A stretch of 21,623 nucleotides of DNA, taken from Methylobacterium sp. Its GTDB lineage: Bacteria; Pseudomonadota; Alphaproteobacteria; Rhizobiales; Beijerinckiaceae. The number at the start of each line of letters is the position of its first letter. Position 1 is the first letter of the stretch. The stretch is taken from the NCBI GenBank assembly GCA_021154065.1, contig JAJKJG010000013.1:1-21623 (forward strand), in the 5' to 3' direction. Below, piece by piece: positions 8,796 through 16,554 of the stretch. The notes beneath the pieces were generated by a model. That model saw nothing but the letters and a program-made list of their open reading frames with translations, searched no databases and was not told where the DNA came from. A program made the position numbers and the translations under genes.

Positions 8796-9497
8796 CTACC
8801 CGCCGAGATACGCCTCCCGCACGCGCGGATCCTCGGCGAGCGCGGCACCGGTGCCGGCATGGGCGATCCGCCCGGTCTCGATGACGTAGCCGCGGTCCGC
8901 GATGGCGAGCGCCGCGGCCGCGTTCTGCTCGACGAGCAGGATCGTGACGCCTTCCTGCTTCAGCGCGACCACCGCATCGAGGATCTGCCGCACGAGGAGC
9001 GGCGCGAGACCCATCGACGGCTCGTCGAGGAGCAGCAGCTTCGGCCTCGCCATCAGGGCACGGCCGATTGCGAGCATCTGCTGCTGGCCGCCCGAGAGCC
9101 CACCGGCGGCGTCGCGGCGCTTGTCGGCGAGCGCCGGGAACATCGCGTAGATGCGCTCGACGTCGCGCGCGATGTCCCGGTCGCGGCGCAGGAAGGCGCC
9201 GAGCCGCAGGTTGTCGGCGACGGTGAGCGGCGCGAAGACCTGCCGGCCCTCCGGCACATGCGCCATGCCGAGGGCGACGCGCCGGTGCGGCGGCGCGGTC
9301 TCGATCCGCGCTCCGGCAAGGGCGATGCGGCCGGCCGCGACCGGTTGCACGCCGGAGATCGCCCGCAGCAGCGTCGTCTTGCCGGCGCCGTTCGAGCCGA
9401 CGAGCGCGACGATCTCGCCGGCCCGGACGGAGAGGCTCACGCCCTTCACGGCCTCGATGCGGCCGTAGGCGCTGCGCAGCTCCTCGACCTCAAGCAT
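8796..9497 (-). CDS. livF: LivF-type ABC transporter ATPase
   Basis: 233 residues, normal for LivF. Walker A GSNGAGKTT is at about 34-42, the Q-loop region includes HVPEGRQVF, the ABC signature is LSGGQQQ at about 134-140, Walker B is LLLLDEP and the switch His region is replaced by the LivF-typical LLVEQN. HVPEGRQVF and the LLVEQN sequence are diagnostic of the hydrophobic-amino-acid (HAAT) family rather than other ABC importers. It is the last gene of the importer operon; its ATG lies inside the 3' end of livG (8-base overlap). It should act with LivG on the cytoplasmic face of LivHM. Confidence 0.93.
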   Translation of the reverse strand: MLEVEELRSAYGRIEAVKGVSLSVRAGEIVALVGSNGAGKTTLLRAISGVQPVAAGRIALAGARIETAPPHRRVALGMAHVPEGRQVFAPLTVADNLRLGAFLRRDRDIARDVERIYAMFPALADKRRDAAGGLSGGQQQMLAIGRALMARPKLLLLDEPSMGLAPLLVRQILDAVVALKQEGVTILLVEQNAAAALAIADRGYVIETGRIAHAGTGAALAEDPRVREAYLGG

Positions 9498-10272
9498 GGG
9501 CGCTGCCTCGCCCGGCTTGCGGCCCGAGATAGGCGCTGATCACCGCCGGGTTTTCGCGCACCTCCTCGGGCGAGCCCTCGGCGAGCGGCCGCCCGCTCTC
9601 GAGCACGAGGACGCGGTCGGAGACCTTCATCACGAGCCGCATGTCGTGCTCGACGAGGACGACCGCGACGCCGCGATCCGCCACCGCCCGGATCAGCCGC
9701 TGGATCTCTTCGGTCTCGACCGCGTTGCAGCCGGCGGCCGGCTCGTCGAGGAGCAGCGCCTTCGGCTCCGAGGCAAGGGCGCGGGCAATCTCCAGGCGTC
9801 TGAGCGCCCCGTAGGGCAGGGCGCTCGCCGGCATGTCGCCACGCTCGCCAAGGCGCACGAAGGTGAGGAGGTCCTGCGCGGCGGCGCGCGTTTCCCGGTT
9901 TTGGCGCCTGACCGAGGGCAGCCGAAGGAGGTCGGCCGCAAGCGAGCGGCGCTCGCGCAGGTGGCGCCCGACCATCACGTTCTCGCAGGTGGTCATGCGG
10001 GTGAAGAGCTGAAGGTTCTGGAAGGTGCGCGAGAGGCCCTTCAAGGCGAGGATCTCGGGGGGGCGCCCGGTCACGTCCTCGCCGTCGAGCGTCACGCGTC
10101 CGCGCCCGGCGCGGTAGAGGCCCGAGACGACGTTGAAGAGGGTGGTCTTTCCGGCGCCGTTCGGGCCGATGATCGACAGCACCTCGCCGGCCGCCGCGGA
10201 AAAGCTCACGCCATCGACCGCGACGACGCCGCCGAAGGCGATGCCGATGTCGCGTGCCGCGATGACGCTCAT
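9490..10272 (-). CDS. livG: LivG-type ABC transporter ATPase
   Basis: 260 residues. It starts MSVIAARDIGIAFGG and has Walker A GPNGAGKTT, then SRTFQNLQLF (the LivG-type Q-loop). The signature region is LPYGALRRLEIARAL, where LivG proteins usually read LPYGxQRRLEIARAL, and Walker B is LLLDEPAAGCN followed by VVLVEHDM. The frame is open far upstream across livM, but the conserved N-terminus places the start at ATG 10272. That ATG overlaps the livM stop as ATGA, so the two are translationally coupled. It pairs with LivF as the heterodimeric ATPase of the importer. Confidence 0.93.
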   Translation of the reverse strand: MSVIAARDIGIAFGGVVAVDGVSFSAAAGEVLSIIGPNGAGKTTLFNVVSGLYRAGRGRVTLDGEDVTGRPPEILALKGLSRTFQNLQLFTRMTTCENVMVGRHLRERRSLAADLLRLPSVRRQNRETRAAAQDLLTFVRLGERGDMPASALPYGALRRLEIARALASEPKALLLDEPAAGCNAVETEEIQRLIRAVADRGVAVVLVEHDMRLVMKVSDRVLVLESGRPLAEGSPEEVRENPAVISAYLGPQAGRGSAHA

Positions 10273-11225
10273 CCGGCGGTCCGCGCCGGGAGGAGCCCGA
10301 GAGCAGCCGTCCGCAGGCTCGGCACGATGCCGTCGCGCAGGAAGATCATGAAAACCATGATCAGGAGGCCAAGCAGGAGGTGCTCGTATTCCTGGAACAC
10401 GGTGAGGAGCTGCGGCAGGGTCACGAGCACCGCCGCGCCGACGATCGCGCCGAGGACGCTGCCGAGGCCGCCGATGACGACCATGGTGACGAGCTCGACC
10501 GAGTGCAGGAAGCCCGCCTGGTCGGGGGTTATGAAGCCGTTCATCAGCGCCAGGAGCGAGCCGGCGACCGAGGCGTAGACGGCCGCGACGACGAAGGCGG
10601 TGAGCTTGTAGCGTGCGACGTCGATGCCGGTGACCCGGGCCGCGACCTCGCTGTCGTGCAGCGCCCGCAGCGCGCGTCCGGTCGGCGTGTCGAGAAGGTT
10701 GAGCGCGAGCCAGGTCCCGATCATGAGCGCGCCGCCGCTGACCCAGTACCAGGTCTCGGCCCCGGCGCCGCGCCAGCCGAAGAGCGCAAGACGCGCGACC
10801 CGCATTCCGTCGGGGCCTCCGGTCCAGCGGCTTTCGTTCGTGAGCACGATCTGGACCAGAACGCCGAGCCCGAGCGTCGCGATGGCGAGGTAATGGCCGC
10901 GCAGGCGCAGCACCGGCTTGCCGACGAGGAAGGCGAGCACGCCGGCGAGCCCGGCGCCGAGAATGAGCGCCGCCCAGGGCGGGAGGCTCAGATGCGCCGG
11001 CGCCAACGCGACCGCGTAGGCGCCGATGCCGAAGAAGCCGGCATGGCCGAGGCTCACCTGGCCGGCGAGCCCCATGAGGATGTTGAGCCCGATCGCCGCG
11101 AGCGCCGAGATCCAGACGAGGGCGGCGACGCGGAAATAGAAGCCGGAAGGAAACACGAGCGGCAGCAGCGCGATCACGAGGGCGAGGCCGGCAAGGGTCG
11201 CGGCGCGTGGCGAGAGGACAGGCAT
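10269..11225 (-). CDS. livM: LivM-type ABC transporter permease
   Basis: 318 residues, mostly hydrophobic, with eight to ten predicted membrane segments. The family-typical N-terminal region reads LAAIGLNILMGLAGQVSLGH followed by AGFFGIGAYAVAL. The central LRGHYLAIATLGLG, the downstream LTNESRWTGGPDG, and the coupling-loop sequence DSEVAARVTGIDVARYKLTA are all LivM hallmarks. The start is ATG 11225, two bases after the livH stop; the frame is open upstream into livH, so the start rests on family length. It forms the inner-membrane channel with LivH. Confidence 0.93.
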   Translation of the reverse strand: MPVLSPRAATLAGLALVIALLPLVFPSGFYFRVAALVWISALAAIGLNILMGLAGQVSLGHAGFFGIGAYAVALAPAHLSLPPWAALILGAGLAGVLAFLVGKPVLRLRGHYLAIATLGLGVLVQIVLTNESRWTGGPDGMRVARLALFGWRGAGAETWYWVSGGALMIGTWLALNLLDTPTGRALRALHDSEVAARVTGIDVARYKLTAFVVAAVYASVAGSLLALMNGFITPDQAGFLHSVELVTMVVIGGLGSVLGAIVGAAVLVTLPQLLTVFQEYEHLLLGLLIMVFMIFLRDGIVPSLRTAALGLLPARTAG

Positions 11226-11227
11226 CC

Positions 11228-12100
11228 TCACACCCGCTCGACGGCGCGGCGCCCGACGAGGCCGCTCGGCATGAGGAAGAGCACGACGAGAACGGTGAGG
11301 AACGCAACCGCGTCCTTGTAGGCCGAGCTCAGATAGCCGGCGCTGAAGCTCTCGAAGAGGCCGAGCAGCAACCCGCCGAGGATCGCCCCGAGCGGGCTGC
11401 CCATGCCGCCGAGCATCGCCGCGGCGAAACCCTTCAGCGCCAGGAGCGTGCCGACGTCGTAGCTCGTCAGCGTGATCGGGGTTATGAAAATGCCGGCCAG
11501 CGCGCCGATCGCGGCCGAGGCGCCGAAGGCGATCATCATGATGATGCGCGTGTTGATCCCCACGAGCTGCGCCGCGAGCCGGTTCGCGGCGGTCGCGAGC
11601 ACGGCCTTGCCGAGCACGGTGCGCTCGAGGAACAGATAGAGCGCGAGGAACGTCGCGCCGCCGCCGCCGAGCACCCACAGGCTTTGCGGCAGGATCGCGG
11701 CGCCCATCATTATGATCGGTGCATCGCCCGAGAAGGCGCGGATGCCGTGCGCCTGCTTGTCGAACAGCACCTGCGCCAGGCCGCGCAGGAAGATCGAGGC
11801 CCCAATGGTGATGATGATGAGGGTCACGGCGGAGGCGCCGCGGGCGGGCTCGATCGCGAGCGCGTTGAGGAGGAGGCCGACGGCGATCGCGGCGACGATC
11901 GCGAGCAGCGCCGCGAGCGGCAGCGGCACGCCGGCGGCGACGGCGAACACCGTCGCCATGCCGCCGATCATGACGAACTCCCCTTGCGCGAAGTTCACCA
12001 CGTCGGACGCGTTGTAGATCAGCGTGAAGCCGAGCGCGACCATGGCGTAGACGGCGCCGACGGTCAGCCCCGAGAACAGGAACTGCAGGAACTCGGACAT
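11228..12100 (-). CDS. livH: LivH-type ABC transporter permease
   Basis: 290 residues of the LivH permease family. The N-terminal LTVGAVYAMVALGFTLIYN followed by ASDVVNFAQGEFVMIG is the family's best signature. The coupling region ANRLAAQLVGINTR and the later segment TSYDVGTLLALKGFAAAMLG followed by GMGSPLGA are also typical. It is the first gene after the palindromic repeat that separates the permease block from the substrate-binding protein gene. It inserts in the inner membrane with LivM. Confidence 0.94.
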   Translation of the reverse strand: MSEFLQFLFSGLTVGAVYAMVALGFTLIYNASDVVNFAQGEFVMIGGMATVFAVAAGVPLPLAALLAIVAAIAVGLLLNALAIEPARGASAVTLIIITIGASIFLRGLAQVLFDKQAHGIRAFSGDAPIIMMGAAILPQSLWVLGGGGATFLALYLFLERTVLGKAVLATAANRLAAQLVGINTRIIMMIAFGASAAIGALAGIFITPITLTSYDVGTLLALKGFAAAMLGGMGSPLGAILGGLLLGLFESFSAGYLSSAYKDAVAFLTVLVVLFLMPSGLVGRRAVERV

Positions 12101-12109
12101 CGCTCACTC

Positions 12110-12202
12110 GTCATCCCGGACGCGCGAACGCGCGATCCGGGACCTTGATGGCCTTTCCTGTCCCACGGGGTCCCGGGTCTCGCTTCGCTCGCCCGGGATG
12201 AC
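12110..12202. repeat. 93-base palindromic intergenic repeat (REP-like)
   Basis: The ends are a perfect 10-base inverted repeat, GTCATCCCGG and CCGGGATGAC. Inside lie two GC-rich hairpins: one with CGCGC-gaac-GCGCG inside CCCGG arms, the other around TCTCGCTTCGCTCG inside CCCGGG arms. GGGACC and GGTCCC pair across the middle. It resembles a palindromic element often seen between genes in Rhizobiales. It sits in the transcript between the binding-protein gene and livHMGF, where a stable RNA structure could protect or attenuate message. Confidence 0.75.
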
Positions 12203-12210
12203 TTTGTACG

Positions 12211-13368
12211 TCAGCTTCCCGCCTGCACCTGCACCCAATCGCCGTTCTTGATCTCGAGCATCTTGAACGCCGAGAGGTCGAGGCCGAGATGGTCGGTCGG
12301 CGACATGTTGACGATGCCGGCGGTGGCGATGAAGCCCTTGGTCTTCTCGATCTCGGCGTTGATCTTGACCGGATCAGCGCTGTTTGCGCGCTTCATCGCC
12401 TCGACCAGGATGAAGAAGCCGTCATAGGCGTGACCGCCGAAGGTCGAGACCGGCTGGCCGGTCGCCTTCTCGTAGGTCTGCTTGTAGGCGACGACGACCG
12501 GCTTCTGCGGGTCGCCGTCGGGCAGCTTCTCGGCGAGGAGCAGGGCCGCGGCCGGCAGCCGGACGCCGTTCGCCGCCTCGCCCGAGAGCTCGATGTAGCT
12601 CTTCGAGGCGACGCCGTGGTTCTGGTAGAAGGGAATCGTCAGCCCGATCTGGCGCACGTTGCGGGTCACGACGGCGCCGTGCTGGCCGAAGCCGGTGTGG
12701 ACGAGCGCCTGGATGCCGGGTGTGTTCTTGATCTTGGTGAGCTGGGGCGTCACGTCGGCGTCGCGCGGGCCGTGGGTCTCGTCGGCGACGAACTCGACGC
12801 CGCCGTCCTTGGCGACCTTCAGGCACTGCTCGCGCATCGATTTGCCGAAGCCGTCGGTCGACGAGATGATGCCGATCTTGACGATGTTACGGGCCTTCAT
12901 GTCCTCGAAAATCTTCTGGCAGGCCATCTTGTCGGTATGCGGCGTCTTATAGACGAACTTGCGCACCGGCTCGACGATCTCGATCGCGCCGCCGAGCGAG
13001 ATGAAGGGGATCTTCGCCTCCTCGAACACCGGGATCATCGCGAGCGAGGTGCCGGTGATCGAGCCGCCGACCACGGCGATCACCTTGTCGTCCTCGACGA
13101 GGCGCGTCGCGAAGGTGCGGGCCTTGTTGGCGTCGGCGCCGTCGTCATAGACGACGAGCTCGAGCTTCCTGCCAGCGATGCCGCCCTCGGCGTTCACCTT
13201 CTCGACATACATCTTGATCGTCTTCTCCTCGGGTTCGCCGAGGAAGGCCGCCGGGCCGGTGACGGAAAGCACGGAGCCGATCTTGAGGGTGTTCTGCGCG
13301 CCCGCCGGTTGAGCGGCCGCAAGGCTCAAGAGCGCCGCGCCGGCACACGCTGTCCAAAGCTGCTTCAT
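12211..13368 (-). CDS. ABC transporter substrate-binding protein, branched-chain amino acid/aromatic acid type
   Basis: 385 residues. The N-terminal signal peptide has hydrophobic core ACAGAALLSLAAAQ and probable cleavage after Ala24 (PAGA/QNTLKIG). The mature protein is a type I periplasmic binding fold (Peripla_BP_6/LivJ type), with the typical opening KIGSVLSVTGPAAFLGEPEE, then VYDDGADANKARTFATRLVE, VVGGSITGTSLAMIPV and ALVHTGFGQHGA. It captures a ligand in the periplasm and delivers it to LivHMGF. Members of this family bind leucine-type amino acids but also aromatic acids, amides or urea. The divergent paaGIK genes make an aromatic acid plausible here (inference). The start is ATG 13368, preceded by a strong GGGGAGGAA ribosome site; upstream open frame is ignored because the signal peptide starts here. 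Confidence 0.92.
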   Translation of the reverse strand: MKQLWTACAGAALLSLAAAQPAGAQNTLKIGSVLSVTGPAAFLGEPEEKTIKMYVEKVNAEGGIAGRKLELVVYDDGADANKARTFATRLVEDDKVIAVVGGSITGTSLAMIPVFEEAKIPFISLGGAIEIVEPVRKFVYKTPHTDKMACQKIFEDMKARNIVKIGIISSTDGFGKSMREQCLKVAKDGGVEFVADETHGPRDADVTPQLTKIKNTPGIQALVHTGFGQHGAVVTRNVRQIGLTIPFYQNHGVASKSYIELSGEAANGVRLPAAALLLAEKLPDGDPQKPVVVAYKQTYEKATGQPVSTFGGHAYDGFFILVEAMKRANSADPVKINAEIEKTKGFIATAGIVNMSPTDHLGLDLSAFKMLEIKNGDWVQVQAGS

Positions 13369-13515
13369 TCGGTTCCTCCCCGGTTTGCGGCCAGTTTGAG
13401 CCTGGAACCGGCTGGGCGGCAAGGGTCGGCAGGGCGCGCCGACCGATTGACGGGGAGACCGCAGCATCGCTAGGTCACTGCACGTCAGAGGGCGAGCTGG
13501 GCCGGGAGGAAGGGC
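13369..13515. promoter_or_regulatory. Divergent promoter region between the importer and paaGIK
   Basis: A 147-base spacer separates two outward-facing operons, so both promoters must lie here or just inside. Ribosome sites are clear at both ends (GGGGAGGAA on the minus strand, GGGAGGAAGG on the plus strand). I could not identify reliable -35/-10 boxes or an operator for a PaaR/PaaX-type regulator. Confidence 0.5.
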
Positions 13516-14307
13516 GTGGACGAGGATCCGGTTCTGGTCGAGCGCCACGAGGGCTGGCGGGTCCTGACCCTCAACCGGCCCGACCGGCTCAATTCCTTCA
13601 ACGAGGCCATGCACGAGCGCCTCATGGCGGCGATGCTCGAGGCCGAGGCCGACGAGGGCTGCCGGGCGCTGCTCCTGACCGGGGCAGGGCGGGGCTTCTG
13701 CGCCGGCCAGGACCTTTCGAACCGGGTGTTCGAGCCGGGCGTCACGCCCGACCTGACCAAGACGATCGAGCGCTGGTACAATCCGCTGGTGCGCAAGCTG
13801 CGGTCGTTCCGAATGCCGATCGTCTGCGCCGTCAACGGGGTCGCGGCGGGAGCCGGCGCGAACATTGCGCTTGCCTGCGACATCGTGCTCGCCGCCCGCT
13901 CGGCGAAGTTCATCCAGGCTTTCGCCAAGATCGGGTTGTTGCCGGATTCCGGCGGGACGTGGTTCCTGCCACGCCTCGTCGGCTCGGCCCGGGCGCGCGG
14001 GCTCGCGCTGCTCGCCGAACCGCTGCCGGCCGAGAAAGCCGAGGCCTGGGGGCTGATCTGGAAAGCTGTCGACGACGAAAGCCTGATGATCGAAGCCGAG
14101 AAGCTCGCTGCCCATCTCGCGACCCAGCCGACGATCGGCCTCGGCTTGACGAAGCAAGCCGTCGACGCCTCTTGGGGTAACACCCTCGACCGGCAGCTCG
14201 ATCTCGAGCGCGATCTGCAGGGCGAGGCCGGGCGCACGCCGGACTACGCCGAGGGCGTCTCCGCCTTCTTCGCCAAGCGGGCGCCGTCGTTCACGGGCCG
14301 GCGATGA
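13516..14307 (+). CDS. paaG: PaaG-like enoyl-CoA hydratase/isomerase
   Basis: 263-residue crotonase-fold protein matching the 1,2-epoxyphenylacetyl-CoA isomerase group. The first oxyanion-hole segment is ALLLTGAGRGFCAGQDL (about 55-71). The second is NGVAAGAGANIALACDI, followed by FAKIGLLPDSGGTWFLPRLV, whose Asp in LPDSGG is the PaaG catalytic residue. PaaG converts ring-epoxyphenylacetyl-CoA to the oxepin-CoA and also shifts enoyl-CoA double bonds in phenylacetate degradation. The start is GTG 13516 with GGGAGGAAGG just upstream. The stop overlaps the paaI start (ATGA). The ring epoxidase paaABCDE and paaZ are not in the window, so the pathway would need genes elsewhere. Confidence 0.87.
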   Translation: MDEDPVLVERHEGWRVLTLNRPDRLNSFNEAMHERLMAAMLEAEADEGCRALLLTGAGRGFCAGQDLSNRVFEPGVTPDLTKTIERWYNPLVRKLRSFRMPIVCAVNGVAAGAGANIALACDIVLAARSAKFIQAFAKIGLLPDSGGTWFLPRLVGSARARGLALLAEPLPAEKAEAWGLIWKAVDDESLMIEAEKLAAHLATQPTIGLGLTKQAVDASWGNTLDRQLDLERDLQGEAGRTPDYAEGVSAFFAKRAPSFTGRR

Positions 14308-14759
14308 TGGACGCCAGCGCGCCGGCGCCGCAGGCGCTCGCCGAGGCCTGCGCCCGCGCGATGTGGGCGGAGGACCAGGCGAGCCAGAGCCTCGGCATGA
14401 GGATCGAACGCATCGCGCCGGGCGAGGCGGTGCTGACCATGACGGTCGCCGAGCGCATGGTGAACGGGCACGGGATCTGCCACGGCGGCTTCATCTTCAC
14501 GCTCGCTGATTCCGCCTTCGCCTTCGCCTGCAACACCTACGACCGGCGCACGGTCGCGCAGCACTGCGCCGTCACCTTCATCGCGCCCTCGCGCCTTGGC
14601 GAGGTGCTCAGCGCCCATGCGCTCGAGGTCTCCCGCGCCGGGCGTTCCGGCATCTACGACGTCACCGTGACGGGCGACGGCGGCGCGGTCGTGGCCGAGT
14701 TCCGCGGGCACTCGCGCACGATCAAGGGCTCGCTGCTCGGCCATGTGGGGATGCCTTGA
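14304..14759 (+). CDS. paaI: PaaI, hotdog-fold acyl-CoA thioesterase
   Basis: 151 residues, usual for PaaI. The hallmark hotdog helix motif NGHGICHGGFIFTLADSAFA is at about 54-73, containing the HGG and catalytic Asp (LADSAF) of the PaaI group. AVTFIAPSRLGEVL on the following strand is also typical. PaaI hydrolyses stalled ring-hydroxylated phenylacetyl-CoA-type thioesters and so frees CoA in the phenylacetate pathway. The start overlaps the paaG stop; a second ATG follows immediately, so the first residue is uncertain by one. Its stop overlaps the paaK start (TGATG), so all three genes are translationally coupled. Confidence 0.92.
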   Translation: MMDASAPAPQALAEACARAMWAEDQASQSLGMRIERIAPGEAVLTMTVAERMVNGHGICHGGFIFTLADSAFAFACNTYDRRTVAQHCAVTFIAPSRLGEVLSAHALEVSRAGRSGIYDVTVTGDGGAVVAEFRGHSRTIKGSLLGHVGMP

Positions 14760-16069
14760 TGCTGCAGCTCGGGCCGCGCAGGGAGGAGCTGGAGCCGATC
14801 GAGCTCGCATCTCGGGACGAGATCGCGGCGCTGCAGCGCGAGCGGCTCGAATGGTCGCTGCGCCACGCCTACGAGAACGTGCCGCACTACCGGAAGAAGT
14901 TCGACGCGGCCGGAGCGCGCCCCGAGGACTTCAGGGAACTGGCGGACCTCCGAAAATTCCCCTTCACCACGAAGCAGGATCTGCGCGAGAACTACCCGTT
15001 CGGCATGTTCGCGGTGCCGCGCGAGAAGGTCGTGCGCGTCCACGCCTCCTCCGGCACCACCGGCAAGCCGACGGTCGTCGGCTACACGGCGCGCGATATC
15101 GACGTGTGGGCGGACCTGATGGCGCGCTCGATTCGCGCCTCGGGCGGCCGTGCCGGCATGAAGGTGCATGTCGCCTACGGTTACGGCCTTTTCACCGGCG
15201 GCCTCGGCGCCCATTACGGCGCGGAGCGGCTTGGCTGCACCACGATCCCGGTCTCGGGGGGGATGACCGAGCGACAGGTCCAGCTGATCCAGGATTTCGA
15301 GCCCGACATCATCATGGTGACGCCGTCCTACATGCTCGCCATTCTCGACGAGTTCCGGGCAAAGGGCCTCGACCCGCGCCGGACCTCGCTCAAGGTCGGC
15401 ATCTTCGGGGCGGAGCCGTGGACGAACGCAATGCGGGCCGAGATCGAGGCGGCGTTCGACATGCACGCGGTCGACATCTACGGCCTCTCGGAAGTGATGG
15501 GGCCGGGCGTCGCCAACGAATGCGTCGAGGTGAAGGACGGGCTCCACGTCTGGGAGGATCATTTCTACCCCGAGATCGTCGACCCGAAGACCGGCGCCGT
15601 GCTGCCCGACGGCGAGCAGGGCGAGCTCGTGTTCACCTCCCTGTCGAAGGAAGCGATGCCGGTGGTCCGCTATCGCACGCGGGATCTGACGCGGCTCCTG
15701 CCCGGCACCGCACGCTCGATGCGTCGGATGGAGAAGATCACCGGCCGCGCCGACGACATGCTCATCATCCGGGGGGTCAACGTGTTTCCGACGCAGATCG
15801 AGGAGCAGATCCTGCGCTGCCCCGGCCTTGCGGCGCATTACCAGATCGAGGTGACGCGCGAAGGCCGGCTCGACGCCATGCGGGTGCTGGTCGAGGCCCG
15901 GGAGGATTTCACCGACGCCGTCGCCCGCGAGGCGCAGGGCGAGCTCTTGTGCCGCCACCTCAAGGAGCTCATCGGCGTGACGGCGGCGGTGAGCGTGGTC
16001 GAGCCCGGCGCCGTCGAGCGCTCGCTCGGCAAGGCAAAGCGCGTCATCGACAGGCGGCCGAAGGAGTAG
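14759..16069 (+). CDS. paaK: PaaK, phenylacetate-CoA ligase
   Basis: 436 residues, normal for PaaK. Adenylate-forming-enzyme motifs are in order: HASSGTTGKPTVVGYT (phosphate-binding loop, about 96-111), IYGLSEVMGPGVANEC (about 240-255), VVRYRTRDLT (about 302-311) and the hinge GRADDMLIIRGVNVFPTQIE. The smaller C-terminal domain follows and ends VERSLGKAKRVIDRRPKE, carrying the catalytic Lys. The enzyme activates phenylacetate (or a related aryl acid) with ATP and CoA. The start is ATG 14759, sharing its A with the paaI stop; a TTG three bases earlier is less likely. It closes the paaGIK set and is the last gene before the composition drops. Confidence 0.94.
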   Translation: MLQLGPRREELEPIELASRDEIAALQRERLEWSLRHAYENVPHYRKKFDAAGARPEDFRELADLRKFPFTTKQDLRENYPFGMFAVPREKVVRVHASSGTTGKPTVVGYTARDIDVWADLMARSIRASGGRAGMKVHVAYGYGLFTGGLGAHYGAERLGCTTIPVSGGMTERQVQLIQDFEPDIIMVTPSYMLAILDEFRAKGLDPRRTSLKVGIFGAEPWTNAMRAEIEAAFDMHAVDIYGLSEVMGPGVANECVEVKDGLHVWEDHFYPEIVDPKTGAVLPDGEQGELVFTSLSKEAMPVVRYRTRDLTRLLPGTARSMRRMEKITGRADDMLIIRGVNVFPTQIEEQILRCPGLAAHYQIEVTREGRLDAMRVLVEAREDFTDAVAREAQGELLCRHLKELIGVTAAVSVVEPGAVERSLGKAKRVIDRRPKE

Positions 16070-16410
16070 CCCTGAGGGCACTCGCGAATGTCGCATGCCG
16101 CAAGGGATCGAGGCCGGGCGATGGAAGTAGTCATCGGCGAGCGAGCGGCGACCTAATCCCTGATGTTTCAACTTTTTTGCAGCCGTTTCGGCTGCGGCTC
16201 AAATACTCGGACCGATGAGGCCATCGACCTCCACCCCGGTGACCATTCGGAAAGCATTGACCCGCCGCTCCTGTGAGCGGTCTGTTCAGCGCATTATTTA
16301 TCGGCGCGCCCACTCGAAGCTCCCCCGCGCCTCGTTGTCGAGATCGTACAAGGGTACTCTTTCCCTGATCCTGTCCGGTGATCGACTTATGGGCAGGATA
16401 GGATTGACCG
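16070..16410. other. Gene-poor boundary segment after paaK
   Basis: No convincing gene. Open frames on both strands here have no recognisable domains. One minus-strand frame ends YDLDNEARGSFEWARR at about 16298-16345 and might be the tail of a lost gene, but this is weak. A small hairpin (16179-16195) is present. GC content falls visibly from here onwards, so this marks the junction between the metabolic core and the accessory region. Confidence 0.45.
16179..16195. repeat. Hairpin GCAGCCG-ttt-CGGCTGC
   Basis: Perfect 7-base stem with a 3-base loop, 110 bases after paaK. Six T precede it on the plus strand (A-tract after it on the minus strand), the wrong polarity for an intrinsic terminator of paaK. 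It might still slow or stabilise the paa transcript end. Confidence 0.4.
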
Positions 16411-16554
16411 TTATCGTGGGGTGATGATCGACCGTGCGGGACCGGTCCGGCGAGCATCGGACCAGAACACGGTTACGAGCTGGCCGGTCGCAAACCCGAT
16501 GATCGAGCCTAGAGCAATGACAGCGATTAGGAGCAGTAATCGTTCGTCTCTCAA
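16411..16554 (-). CDS. Possible 47-residue single-span membrane protein
   Basis: Beginning at TTG 16554, the frame encodes a short charged N-terminus (RDER), one strongly hydrophobic helix (LLLLIAVIALGSIIGFATG) and a basic C-terminal tail (WSDARRTGPARS). A GGAGGG sequence sits five bases before the TTG, which is a good ribosome site and the main reason for choosing this start over the longer open frame. No family is recognised. Basic residues after the helix would favour an outside-to-inside orientation only weakly. Could be a chance frame. Confidence 0.35.
   Translation of the reverse strand: MRDERLLLLIAVIALGSIIGFATGQLVTVFWSDARRTGPARSIITPR

Noticed and set aside
10273..11307. Upstream open-frame extension of livG across livM, which would give a 605-residue protein
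   Set aside because: The extra N-terminal part is Arg/Pro/Ala-rich shadow sequence antiparallel to no known domain; LivG family length and the ATGA overlap put the start at 10272.
11226..12107. Upstream extension of livM across livH, which would give a 612-residue protein
   Set aside because: Same reason: high-GC shadow of livH. LivM homology starts at 11225.
13369..14157. Upstream extension of the substrate-binding protein gene
   Set aside because: The signal peptide and ribosome site begin at 13368; the extension is the antisense shadow of paaG.
16179..16195. Hairpin after paaK considered as an intrinsic terminator
   Set aside because: The T-tract is before, not after, the stem on the paaK strand, and the other strand has an A-tract.
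16131..16457. Minus-strand 108-residue open frame after paaK
   Set aside because: No domain, no ribosome site, composition looks random, and other frames are open on the same bases.
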